Assembly (NCBI RefSeq): GCF_029854215.1
Contig: NZ_CP122961.1
Location: 3,906,001 to 3,970,000 of the forward strand
Reading direction: 5' to 3'
Source: Halomonas alkaliantarctica
Lineage (GTDB): Bacteria; Pseudomonadota; Gammaproteobacteria; Pseudomonadales; Halomonadaceae
Length of the DNA stretch: 64,000 nt
Shown here: positions 8,777 through 17,031 of the stretch, piece by piece
How positions within the stretch are numbered: position 1 is the stretch's first letter
Layout: the number at the start of each line of letters is the position of its first letter
Notes under the pieces: generated by a model
What the model was told of the DNA's origin: nothing
Seen by the model: the letters and a program-made list of their open reading frames with translations, nothing else
The model's database searches: none
Position numbers and translations under genes: made by a program

Positions 8777-9844
8777 ATGTTGAAAACGATGCGAGCAATA
8801 CACTTGGCCCCCTTAGGCCGTTTCTTACCAACATTAGCACTCGGACTTGTCGGGGGCGGGTTGGCTTATTGGCTGCAATTGCCGCTTCCCTGGCTATTAG
8901 GGGCCATGATCGCCACCACGGCGGCCTCCCTGACTGGCGTACCGATGAGGTCGCCGGGCAAGGGCCGCCAGGGTGTGCTGGTCGTCATTGGGGTCATGCT
9001 TGGTTCAGCGTTCACCGCCGACATGTCCGGGGAAGCAACGCGATGGGGAGGTAGCCTAGCGATTATGCTGATTGCCACGGCGGTGATGATGGCTTTCTCG
9101 GTGTGGTTTTCCCACCGCGTGGCGGGCCACTCCTGGGAAACTGCAATCTACTCAGGCGTGCCTGGCGGGGTTTCTACAGTAACCGGGATGGCGCTCTCTT
9201 CGGGGGCTGATTTGCGCATCATCGGCATTACCCATGCGGTGCGCATATTGGTTCTGCTGGTGGCCATCCCGCCTGTTTTGCAATTTATCGGCCATGTGGA
9301 CATTAGCAGCACCGCGCCAGCCTTATCGCAATGGTTATGGATGCCCGCTTCCACTGATATCGCGTGGCTGTTGGCGGCTGGCATCGTCGGCATGTGGTTG
9401 GGTAAGCGTCTTCACCTACCTAGCCCGCTGCTGTTTGGCCCGGCCCTTGTCTCCGCAGCGCTGCACTTCTCAGGCCTCACGCATGCGGCCGTGCCACCGG
9501 TGATCATTGCGCTCGCACAGGTGGTCATCGGCATTTCCGTTGGCGTGCGCTTTGCGGGTGCCCCGATTGCCGAGGTGGGGGTGGCCATGCTGATGGCGGT
9601 CATACAGGCCCTGGTATTGTTGCTGCTAGCGATATTCGCCGCCTGGGTAGGACATTTGCTCACCGGTTACTCTGCCGCGGCGGCGCTACTCGCCTACATG
9701 CCAGGCGGAGCCCCAGAGCTAAGCTTGGTCGCGCTGAGCTTAGGTATCGATCCCGCCTTCGTTACCACTCACCACCTGCTACGCATCACGCTATTGGTGT
9801 TGTTGCTGCCTTTATTGCTTCGACGAATGGTTTCAAACGCCTAG
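8777..9844 (+). CDS. AbrB-family integral membrane protein (putative transporter)
   Basis: About 355 residues, almost wholly hydrophobic with roughly ten membrane segments. It carries the two internal repeats typical of the family ('LPLPWLLGAMI' early, 'LPSPLLFGPALV' in the second half; 'GVPGGVSTVTGMA' and 'YMPGGAPELSLVALSLGID' as the matching loops). The AbrB membrane family is poorly characterised and is often found beside tctCBA genes; its substrate is not known. I took the ATG at 8777 because the upstream GTG is within the tct terminator; another ATG at 8789 is possible. No strong ribosome site precedes either, so read-through or a weak start is possible. Confidence 0.82.
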   Translation: MLKTMRAIHLAPLGRFLPTLALGLVGGGLAYWLQLPLPWLLGAMIATTAASLTGVPMRSPGKGRQGVLVVIGVMLGSAFTADMSGEATRWGGSLAIMLIATAVMMAFSVWFSHRVAGHSWETAIYSGVPGGVSTVTGMALSSGADLRIIGITHAVRILVLLVAIPPVLQFIGHVDISSTAPALSQWLWMPASTDIAWLLAAGIVGMWLGKRLHLPSPLLFGPALVSAALHFSGLTHAAVPPVIIALAQVVIGISVGVRFAGAPIAEVGVAMLMAVIQALVLLLLAIFAAWVGHLLTGYSAAAALLAYMPGGAPELSLVALSLGIDPAFVTTHHLLRITLLVLLLPLLLRRMVSNA

Positions 9845-10015
9845 CGACAAAGGCCTACACAGAGATTCTTGGCCTCTATAAATCGGATGGCTAAAGAGAA
9901 TAGGCTGACGTCGCGCCCACTTTCATCTTTACGCTAATTTGGTTTGCGCTCTTCGGCTGGTCAGCCATGGAGATTGATGGAAGCGATTTTGAGACGCGTA
10001 ATTCAAAATCTCAGG

Positions 10016-10783
10016 TTACTGCTCTACTGATAAGCCAACCTCACCAATATCGCTAAAACTAGCCTTAACTATTTCACCAGGGTGAGCCTCAAAAATGCCA
10101 GCCCAAGTCCCTGTCGTGATAATGTCACCCGCTTGAAGTCCCGGCGGATATTGCGATGCGGCATGCTTTGCCAACCAAGGGATTAAACTTAACGGATCGT
10201 CTAGAGGATGGCGTAGCTGCTTACCCTTAATGTCACGCTTATTGCTTTTAATACTAACACTGCTATTTGCATAATATGGCTTCCAGCCGTTTTTAACAGC
10301 CTCGCCCAGTATCAAACAACGATTCATTTGATGGTCAGCCAGCAGGAACGTATCTGGCAATTCCTGCCAACACTCGGCGCGAACGTCACAAATTTCGATA
10401 GCAGCCATTACCGATCCTGCCGCGTTGTATGCATCGCTCAACGTCGACCCATGCGGTAAGGGCGAGTTAAGCTGTATAGCCAACTCCACCTCTATACCGA
10501 TCATAGTATGGCGTTCGCTATAGGCCATAGAGAAAGGACCCTTCACCATATGCTGATCTGCTATAGGTGAAGCGGTGGGTCGTTGTAGCGTACCACCTAC
10601 TTTCCAAGCTTTTGGTTTGGCGTTGGCAAACCATCCTAACGCCTCACCTACTTCCCGCTGAATGCTATAAGCCGTCTGATCCGTTTTCGGAGCCAAGCGC
10701 TTTGCATCGGTAGCCCCCAATACTTTGCCACTACGCCATGCGTCGACTAATGCCTTGCCGAGAAGGGTGTTAGAACTTTCCAT
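10016..10783 (-). CDS. 2-keto-4-pentenoate hydratase / FAH-fold family enzyme
   Basis: About 255 residues. The fold is recognisable from the N-terminal 'DAKRLAPKTDQTAYSIQREVG', the 'WKVGGT' loop, the acidic metal-site region 'GIEVELAIQLN' and 'IEICDVRAE', and the C-terminal 'GDIITTGTWAGIFEAHPGE'. Members hydrate or hydrolyse 2-keto acids, with a divalent metal at a Glu/Glu/Asp site. I placed the start at the ATG at 10783, preceded by GGGAGGAG and overlapping the stop of the hydantoinase gene (TGATG), so it is translationally coupled to it. It is the last gene of the left arm of the cyclic-amide cluster; the exact substrate is unknown. Confidence 0.82.
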   Translation of the reverse strand: MESSNTLLGKALVDAWRSGKVLGATDAKRLAPKTDQTAYSIQREVGEALGWFANAKPKAWKVGGTLQRPTASPIADQHMVKGPFSMAYSERHTMIGIEVELAIQLNSPLPHGSTLSDAYNAAGSVMAAIEICDVRAECWQELPDTFLLADHQMNRCLILGEAVKNGWKPYYANSSVSIKSNKRDIKGKQLRHPLDDPLSLIPWLAKHAASQYPPGLQAGDIITTGTWAGIFEAHPGEIVKASFSDIGEVGLSVEQ

Positions 10784-12216
10784 CAGCGCTCCTCCCAAAA
10801 GGGCTTTGGAGTGGCCATGGTCGGTCGAGCACAAGGTAGAAATTCCCCTAGATCAGGCTGGCCTAAGTATTGGCCGTCGCGCCATACAACGCGCCCTCGA
10901 CTCATCGTAATGATCGGCCATGCATTAATCTCAATGCCCTCGTAGGGGGTGTAATCAACATTATGATGAAGATCGTTGTTATTGATTACTTTTTGGCCCC
11001 CGGTTTCCCATATTACCAAGTCAGCATCCGCCCCAATCGCAATGGTCCCCTTACGCGGATAAAGCCCATACATTTTGGCCACGTTCGTTGATGTCAGGGC
11101 AACGAACTGGTTGATATCAATGCGCCCTTTTTCAACACCATGCGAAAAGAGTAAGCCGAGACGAGTCTCAACACCTGGAATTCCGTTGGCTACCTGATCA
11201 AAGCTAGGCGCGCTACCCGTGGCAAGCTTTCCCTCATGACCAGAAAAACGAAAAGGAGCATGATCCGAAGAAAACACATGGAAGGTCCCCGACTCTAATG
11301 CGTCCCAAACCACCTTCTGATTAGCTTTATCTCGAGGGGGCGGACTACAAATACACTTAACTCCTTCAACGTCATCCTCGCCGCCTAGATCCTCAGCGGT
11401 AAGAAAAAGATACTGAGGGCAGGTTTCGCCATAGATGCGTAAGCCGTTCCCTTGCGCCCATCGTATCTGCTTAATAGCTTCTCGCCCCGAGACGTGGACA
11501 ATCAGAATTGGCACATCGACTAACTCTGCGAATGTAATAGCTCGATGAGTCGCCTCTCGTTCAGCGAGCATGGGGCGTGACTCTGCGTGATAGCGTGGCG
11601 CGGTCTTTCCTGCCCGAAGAAGCCGTTCGGTTAGCCAAGAAATGCAGTCTGCATTTTCAGCATGAACCATCACCAGCGCGCCCTCCTCGCGCGCCACCGC
11701 GAGTACATCGATAATTTGACGATCAGCTAGCTTGAGCTCGTCATAGGTCATGTAGATTTTGAAAGAGGTATAGCCCTCCGCAATGAGCGCTGGCAATTCC
11801 TCGTCTAGCACATGTGGAGTAGGATCGGTCACTATAAGATGAAAGGCATAATCAATCGTGGCTTTGCCTTCTGCCCTGCGATGATAGTCCTCCACCGCCT
11901 CGCGTAGGCTCTGCCCCTTACGCTGCAGGGCAAAAGGAATAACCGTTGTCGTGCCCCCACAGGCTGCCGAACGCGTTCCGGAGAGAAAATCGTCGGCCAT
12001 GACGGTGCCATCTTCGGTAGGTTGGTCAAAGTGACAATGTCCGTCGATCCCCCCTGGTAATACCCAACGTCCACCAGCATCGATTTCTTTTTCACCCCCA
12101 CTCAGCTTTTTGCCTAGAGCAGTGATAATACCGTCGACGATACCAATATCGGCATCGAACACATCTGACGCCGTAGCACAGCGAGCATTACGAATGATGC
12201 AATCAAAGTTCGCCAT
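10783..12216 (-). CDS. Hydantoinase / dihydropyrimidinase-family cyclic amidohydrolase
   Basis: About 477 residues. It has the binuclear-metal amidohydrolase motifs in order: 'GGIDGHCHFDQP' (HxH), the carbamylated Lys in 'SFKIYMTYDE', His in 'MVHAENAD', His in 'LIVHVSGREA', and Asp in 'FSSDHAPF'. The enzyme class opens hydantoins, dihydropyrimidines and cyclic imides to N-carbamoyl or half-amide products. Start chosen at the ATG at 12216, preceded by AGGAGG and one base after the stop of the upstream gene. Two amidases and acid-isomerising proteins nearby suggest its product is processed further. Which ring it opens cannot be read from sequence. Confidence 0.92.
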   Translation of the reverse strand: MANFDCIIRNARCATASDVFDADIGIVDGIITALGKKLSGGEKEIDAGGRWVLPGGIDGHCHFDQPTEDGTVMADDFLSGTRSAACGGTTTVIPFALQRKGQSLREAVEDYHRRAEGKATIDYAFHLIVTDPTPHVLDEELPALIAEGYTSFKIYMTYDELKLADRQIIDVLAVAREEGALVMVHAENADCISWLTERLLRAGKTAPRYHAESRPMLAEREATHRAITFAELVDVPILIVHVSGREAIKQIRWAQGNGLRIYGETCPQYLFLTAEDLGGEDDVEGVKCICSPPPRDKANQKVVWDALESGTFHVFSSDHAPFRFSGHEGKLATGSAPSFDQVANGIPGVETRLGLLFSHGVEKGRIDINQFVALTSTNVAKMYGLYPRKGTIAIGADADLVIWETGGQKVINNNDLHHNVDYTPYEGIEINAWPIITMSRGRVVWRDGQYLGQPDLGEFLPCARPTMATPKPFWEER

Positions 12217-12217
12217 A

Positions 12218-12949
12218 TCAAGCCTCCTGACTGAACAAACTGCCCCAACCACGCACTTCCTTCGGATCGACTCCCGTCATGCGCAGCATTTTCCAGACGA
12301 CGGTAGCCGTCGTATCCAGTACTGGAATGCCTAGTTTCGATTCCCACTCGGTAACCAGTTGGGCAGCATTCAGGTTGGTGCAGTAAGTAATAATGGCTTG
12401 AGGGGTCGCTTTAGCCACGGTCTCAACCTGATCGGTTAAGCAAGCCTGACTTACTTCGGCAAAAGCAAAGTTATCGCTGATGTTGAGATGACTCTCCGCA
12501 ACGCAGCTAATCCCGATGCCTTGGTAATTCTCGATAATGCGTGACTGAACATCGGCGACGTACGGTGATACAAGCCCTAGCTTTGAAATGCTGTCTTCTT
12601 TGAGGCGTTCGTTAAGCGCCAGAATTGAAGAAGTCGCCGGAATATTAGTCAATTCCTCAATGCGCCTACAGAGTTCGATGTCGTGCTCAAAACCTAGCCA
12701 GCCCGCAGCGGTACCACTCCAGCCGATCACATCGACCTTGGCATCGGCTAATAGCTTGGCAGCTGCAAGGATAGGACGATCATCAAATTGATCCAACGCC
12801 TCAGGCTCAAGCGAAATTTGAGTGACGCGAAAGCGAGAAAAGTGGGCACTCACCGGTTCGATATCGGCGAGCATTGCGCAGGTCAGCGGTTCTAAGGCGG
12901 TATTGGAAGAAGGCGTAAGGATACCGAATCGAATGCGAGGTTGAGACAT
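12218..12949 (-). CDS. Asp/Glu-racemase superfamily protein, arylmalonate decarboxylase / maleate isomerase type
   Basis: 243 residues starting 'RIRFGILTPSSNTALEP', the signature of the maleate isomerase and arylmalonate decarboxylase branch. The C-terminal-half cysteine is present in 'ITYCTNLNAAQ'. The first-half position that is Cys in racemases and maleate isomerase reads 'VIGWSGTAAGW', with Ser/Gly and no Cys. One-cysteine members resemble arylmalonate decarboxylase (catalytic Cys in the second half only) rather than maleate isomerase. It is the first gene of the three-gene left arm. Either decarboxylation or isomerisation of a dicarboxylate is possible; I lean to a one-cysteine enzyme. 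Confidence 0.8.
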   Translation of the reverse strand: MSQPRIRFGILTPSSNTALEPLTCAMLADIEPVSAHFSRFRVTQISLEPEALDQFDDRPILAAAKLLADAKVDVIGWSGTAAGWLGFEHDIELCRRIEELTNIPATSSILALNERLKEDSISKLGLVSPYVADVQSRIIENYQGIGISCVAESHLNISDNFAFAEVSQACLTDQVETVAKATPQAIITYCTNLNAAQLVTEWESKLGIPVLDTTATVVWKMLRMTGVDPKEVRGWGSLFSQEA

Positions 12950-13088
12950 GGACTTGGCTTAGCTCCTGGTTAAGACCCGGCTCGCTGTTAGGCGATTCGA
13001 GACAAAATCTGTTAACAATTATGAAAACAATAGTGTCAACAAAACAAAGCACAAACTATGCCAAGCTGAACCTCATTACTGGAAAGAT

Positions 13089-13772
13089 TTAACCAAGGAT
13101 TTGATCCCAGTCTACATCGTCTCGGTGGTTACTGGTTAGGTGAAGCGCACTCTCAATATGCTCTAAGTGATGCAGCATAAGCTCAATGGCGGCCTTTTCA
13201 TCACGCTTCTCAATGGCCGCAACAATCCTGTCGTGATCATCTTCGGGACAAGCCGGGGTTTGGGGCAGGTCGTACATAGCAATAATCAAGCAGGTCAGTG
13301 GGCACAACTCTCCCATCATGTTTTCGACATATCGATTCCCCGAGATCCGCGCCAAGAGCAGATGAAAATCGCCAGAAAGACGAATAATGGCCCGACGATT
13401 CTTCTGCTGCCGCGCGGTCTTCTCTTTATCAAGGTGCTCATGTAGCCGCTTTAGGTCAGCCTTTTGCGCCCGTGTAATCACATTGCGAATAATTTCTGGC
13501 TCTAGTAACCGACGAGTGGCAAAAAGTTCGTGTGCCTCCTGCACGGTTGGGCTAGCGATGAAGGCCCCACGGTTGGGGTATACCTCTACCAACCCCTTCT
13601 TGGCCAGGACAGCAAGCACTTGGCGGATTTTGGTACGGCTGACATTGAAGGCGGCTGCCATGCGTGTTTCAGAAAGCTTGCTGCCTGGCGCCAGTCGATG
13701 CTCCATCACAGCGTTGTTGATACGCTCGGCGATGCTTTCGATGGTGGGCTTTCCAGCCTCCACATTTTGCAT
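13089..13772 (-). CDS. GntR-family regulator, FadR/FCD subgroup
   Basis: About 227 residues. A winged HTH ('GSKLSETRMAAAFNVSRTKIRQVLAVLAKKGLVEVYPNRGAFIASP') is followed by an all-helical FCD ligand domain with metal/ligand residues in 'SGDFHLLLARISGN' and 'DDHDRIVAAIEKRD'. I chose the ATG at 13772; the longer frame adds a hydrophobic 37-residue N-terminus that does not fit the family. It sits between the left arm (same strand) and the divergent TRAP/amidase arm, so it probably represses both until the substrate or a breakdown product is bound. A palindrome just upstream of its start is a candidate operator. Confidence 0.88.
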   Translation of the reverse strand: MQNVEAGKPTIESIAERINNAVMEHRLAPGSKLSETRMAAAFNVSRTKIRQVLAVLAKKGLVEVYPNRGAFIASPTVQEAHELFATRRLLEPEIIRNVITRAQKADLKRLHEHLDKEKTARQQKNRRAIIRLSGDFHLLLARISGNRYVENMMGELCPLTCLIIAMYDLPQTPACPEDDHDRIVAAIEKRDEKAAIELMLHHLEHIESALHLTSNHRDDVDWDQILG

Positions 13773-13787
13773 TTTTAGCTTCCAATA

Positions 13788-13797
13788 TTGTGTACAA
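13788..13797. promoter_or_regulatory. Possible GntR operator upstream of the FCD regulator
   Basis: The near-palindrome TTGTGTACAA lies 16 bases before the regulator's start codon. FCD-type GntR proteins commonly bind TNGTNNNACNA-like sites, which this resembles. No second perfect copy was seen before the TRAP genes. Confidence 0.35.
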
Positions 13798-14092
13798 ATC
13801 CAGTTTACAGCGCTCAACAACATTGAGTCGAACAACTTAAAGATAAGGCTCAAAAATAATATTTTTGCCATTGAATGGTGCATCTCGGCGCCTTAATGCA
13901 CCAGAAAACCTCACATCTCGCCTGCTCATTCTCTGACTTTAGCCGTCCATAGACAATATAAATCAGTAATGCGCGGCGCTTGTCGTTCAGTTGGCACATA
14001 ACATGCAAAGCATCGCTCATTGTTCTCACGATTGTTCTCAATCTGAAGCAATATCTGACAACATCTATCCCCTTCTGCTGGAGAACGACAAG

Positions 14093-15142
14093 ATGCAACG
14101 ACTACCTACTCTCCTTGCCGCTGGCTTAATGTCAGTCTCACTCATCGGCTCGGCCGCCGCTCAAGAAAACACTATTCAGTGGAAAGTGCTCGGCCAACCC
14201 CTCGCGACCGGAAAGATACAGAGTCAGAAAGAGCAGCCGTTCTTTGAGAACTTTGCTGAACGCACTGGGTTGCCCATCGAAATCAATTATCAGCCTGTCG
14301 ACACGACTGGCATTAAAGATACCGAGCAGTTGCGCATTATGAAAGCGGGGCTTTTCGATCTCGTTTCGCTGCGAATGTCGCCCAACTCGCGAGATGCACC
14401 CGTCCTGACCGGCCTTGACCTGGTTGGCCTGAACCCTGATTACGCTACTGCTCGCTCTGTTACAGATGCCTATTTGCCGGTGCTTGACGAGCAACTTCAG
14501 GAAAGCTTTGACGTTAAGCTTCTCGGGGCTTGGCCGTTCGGTCCGCAAATTCTGTTTTGTGATGCGCCCGTTTCCAGCTTCTCTGACATCGAGGGGCTAA
14601 AGGTACGCGTCTACGACCAGAACCTCGCCAAATTCGTTGAGTCGGTTGGCGCTACAGCCGTGCCGATGAGCTTCCCAGAGGTTCATCAATCATTGTCGCT
14701 TGGCGCCGTCGACTGTGCCATCACAGGCCCTAGCTCCGCCAACTCAGCAGGCTGGCCAGAAGTCACTACGCATCAGTTGACGCTTGGCATGGGCAGCGCC
14801 ATGAATGGTTATGCTATTTCCCTCAATGCCTGGGATCAGTTGGATAGCAGTCAGCAAGAAACCCTTCAAGCCGCTTTCAATGAGCTCAATGATGAAATCT
14901 GGGCATATTCAGAATCGCTCTACAACGATGCACTTAACTGCAACAGCGGCCAGCAACCATGCGAAACCGGCACTGAATACAATCTCGTTAATGTCGAACC
15001 AACGGAAGCTGACCTTGCTCAAGTGCGTGAGGCACTCCTGAATATCTCGCTACCCACCTGGGCTGATATCTGTGATCAGGCGAATCCAGATTGCTCGGCA
15101 AACTGGGAAGCCAATGTTGGACCGGTCATCGGTCTCGAGTAA
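14093..15142 (+). CDS. TRAP transporter solute-binding protein (DctP family)
   Basis: 349 residues with a signal peptide (cut near 'GSAAAQEN'). It has the family's Arg-containing core 'DIEGLKVRVYDQN' and 'SFPEVHQSLSLGAVDCAITGPS', where the Arg normally salt-bridges a carboxylate. The ATG at 14093 has GGAG upstream; the longer frame starts in untranslated sequence. The C-terminal 60 residues carry two close cysteine pairs (CNSGQQPC and CDQANPDC), unusual for the family and probably disulfides. It heads a tightly packed operon with DctQ, DctM and five hydrolytic genes, so its ligand is probably the substrate of those enzymes. Confidence 0.9.
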   Translation: MQRLPTLLAAGLMSVSLIGSAAAQENTIQWKVLGQPLATGKIQSQKEQPFFENFAERTGLPIEINYQPVDTTGIKDTEQLRIMKAGLFDLVSLRMSPNSRDAPVLTGLDLVGLNPDYATARSVTDAYLPVLDEQLQESFDVKLLGAWPFGPQILFCDAPVSSFSDIEGLKVRVYDQNLAKFVESVGATAVPMSFPEVHQSLSLGAVDCAITGPSSANSAGWPEVTTHQLTLGMGSAMNGYAISLNAWDQLDSSQQETLQAAFNELNDEIWAYSESLYNDALNCNSGQQPCETGTEYNLVNVEPTEADLAQVREALLNISLPTWADICDQANPDCSANWEANVGPVIGLE

Positions 15143-15160
15143 TCCAATAAGGAGCCTTTC

Positions 15161-15736
15161 ATGATCGAGCGACTCGAAAACATGCTGGCCGTTATCTTCG
15201 GTGCGATTTTCCTCGCCCTCTCGGTGCTGATAACGCTGGAGGTACTACTGCGTAAGCTCTTCGGGTTCTCCCTTCAGGGCTCCCATGAATTGGGCGGCTA
15301 TGCCTTGGCGGTGGGCGCTACACTGGCGTTCACCCTGGCGCTGTTTGGTCGCAATCACATTCGAATTGATATCATCCATGAACGACTGCCACGCTTGTTC
15401 AGGGCCGTGCTCAACTGCTTATCAAGCATCCTGATGGCCAGCTTCGCTGGCCTGTTGGGCTACCTGGCCTGGAACGTCATCGGAGACACCTTGGACTATC
15501 GCAGCGTCGCCCAAACGTCCTGGGCGACGCCCCTCATCTACCCTCAGAGCATATGGTATATCGGACAGGCCATTTTCATGCTGGCGGCTATTGGCTTGGC
15601 TGTGAAAAGTGTATGGCTGCTTATTAGCGGTAAGCTTGCCCGCCTTGACGAGGAGTATCAGCCTAAGAGCGCCAAACAGGAACTGGCGGATGAGCTGGAT
15701 AGTGCATCGCAACGGCAGCGAGGTCCGTCGCTATGA
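15161..15736 (+). CDS. TRAP transporter small membrane subunit (DctQ)
   Basis: 191 residues with four hydrophobic segments and the DctQ pattern 'LEVLLRKLFGFSLQGSHELGGYALAVG'. The C-terminal tail after the last helix is long and charged. AAGGAG precedes the ATG and the stop overlaps the dctM start by 4 bases, so stoichiometric translation with DctM is likely. It is the small partner of the TRAP permease. Confidence 0.9.
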   Translation: MIERLENMLAVIFGAIFLALSVLITLEVLLRKLFGFSLQGSHELGGYALAVGATLAFTLALFGRNHIRIDIIHERLPRLFRAVLNCLSSILMASFAGLLGYLAWNVIGDTLDYRSVAQTSWATPLIYPQSIWYIGQAIFMLAAIGLAVKSVWLLISGKLARLDEEYQPKSAKQELADELDSASQRQRGPSL

Positions 15737-17031
15737 GTTTGGACTATATCTTCATTGCCTTTGCGCTAATGGTCGCCATGATGCTCTTAGGCCTGCCGAT
15801 TGCCGTGTCGATGGCCGCTATTGGGATCATTGGTGGCATCATGGCCTATGGCCTTCCCTTTATGAACTCCATCTCTCCGGTAGTGTGGGGAGTACAGAAC
15901 GACAGTCTGCTGACGTCCATTCCGCTATTCGTGCTGCTCGGTGAGATTCTGCTACGTGCAGGCATTGCCGATGGCATGTATCGCTCATTGTCGATATGGC
16001 TTGGGCGTCTGCCTGGCGGACTGCTGCATTCCAACATCGGTACTTGTGCTCTATTCGCTGCGACCTCCGGCTCCTCAGTCGCCACTGCCGCGACCGTCGG
16101 CACAGTGGCCTTGCCATCGTTAAATGAACGCCGTTATCCCATTAATCAATCACTAGGCTCATTGGCCGCTGGTGGTGCTTTAGGGATATTGATCCCGCCG
16201 AGCGTTAACTTGATTGTCTATGGCTCACTCACCAACACCTCCATTGGCCAATTATTCATGGCGGGCATCATCCCGGGCATCACGCTAACCCTGCTTTTCA
16301 TGGCCTACATTGCCGTATCCAGCCTCATGCGAACCCGCCATGAAAACAAAGAAGCAAACTACAGCTTGCGAGAACGGCTAAGTGCCTCTGTTGACTTGAT
16401 TCCCCCGTTGGTTGTGTTCTTTATTGTCATGGGCAGCATTTACAGCGGCCTCGCCACCGCCACGGAGTCCGCCGCCCTCGGTGTGGTGACAGCTCTTATC
16501 TTTGCCGGGCTCAAGCGCAAGCTGACGTGGACGACCCTTCGCACCTGTTTCATCCAAACGGCCCGGGTAACCGGTATGATTTTGCTGATTATCACTGCCG
16601 CCTTCATTCTTAACCTAACCATCAGCTTGACGGGAGTGGCCAGCACCATGTCGAGTTGGGTCACCTCCCTTGGCCTGACACCGGTTATGTTCCTGCTGGC
16701 GCTTGTGGTGTTCTATCTCGTGCTGGGCATGTTCATGGATGTGCTGTCCATGCAGGTAGCCACCATTCCTATTACCTATCCCATGGCGCTAGCGCTGGGT
16801 ATCGACCCGATCTGGTTCGGTATTTTTGTCGTCTTGATGTGTGAACTGGGTCTTATTACCCCGCCGGTCGGCATGAACCTGTTCGTCGTGCATGGAATTC
16901 GTCCCGACAATGGAAGTATCAGCGGTGTTATGAAGGGTGCCGTCCCTTACGTACTGCTAATGCTGTTGTTTGCGGGCTTAATTATCGCCGTACCGGCGAT
17001 TGTGACGTGGCTCCCGGAGATGATGAGATGA
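15733..17031 (+). CDS. TRAP transporter large membrane subunit (DctM)
   Basis: 432 residues, strongly hydrophobic, with the DctM signatures 'LFAATSGSSVATAATVGTVALP', 'GGALGILIPPSVNLIVYG' and 'LGLITPPVGMNLFVVHG'. It is the ion-coupled permease for the ligand bound by the DctP protein two genes upstream. It overlaps the amidase downstream by ATGA, placing transport and hydrolysis genes in one transcript. Confidence 0.93.
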   Translation: MSLDYIFIAFALMVAMMLLGLPIAVSMAAIGIIGGIMAYGLPFMNSISPVVWGVQNDSLLTSIPLFVLLGEILLRAGIADGMYRSLSIWLGRLPGGLLHSNIGTCALFAATSGSSVATAATVGTVALPSLNERRYPINQSLGSLAAGGALGILIPPSVNLIVYGSLTNTSIGQLFMAGIIPGITLTLLFMAYIAVSSLMRTRHENKEANYSLRERLSASVDLIPPLVVFFIVMGSIYSGLATATESAALGVVTALIFAGLKRKLTWTTLRTCFIQTARVTGMILLIITAAFILNLTISLTGVASTMSSWVTSLGLTPVMFLLALVVFYLVLGMFMDVLSMQVATIPITYPMALALGIDPIWFGIFVVLMCELGLITPPVGMNLFVVHGIRPDNGSISGVMKGAVPYVLLMLLFAGLIIAVPAIVTWLPEMMR

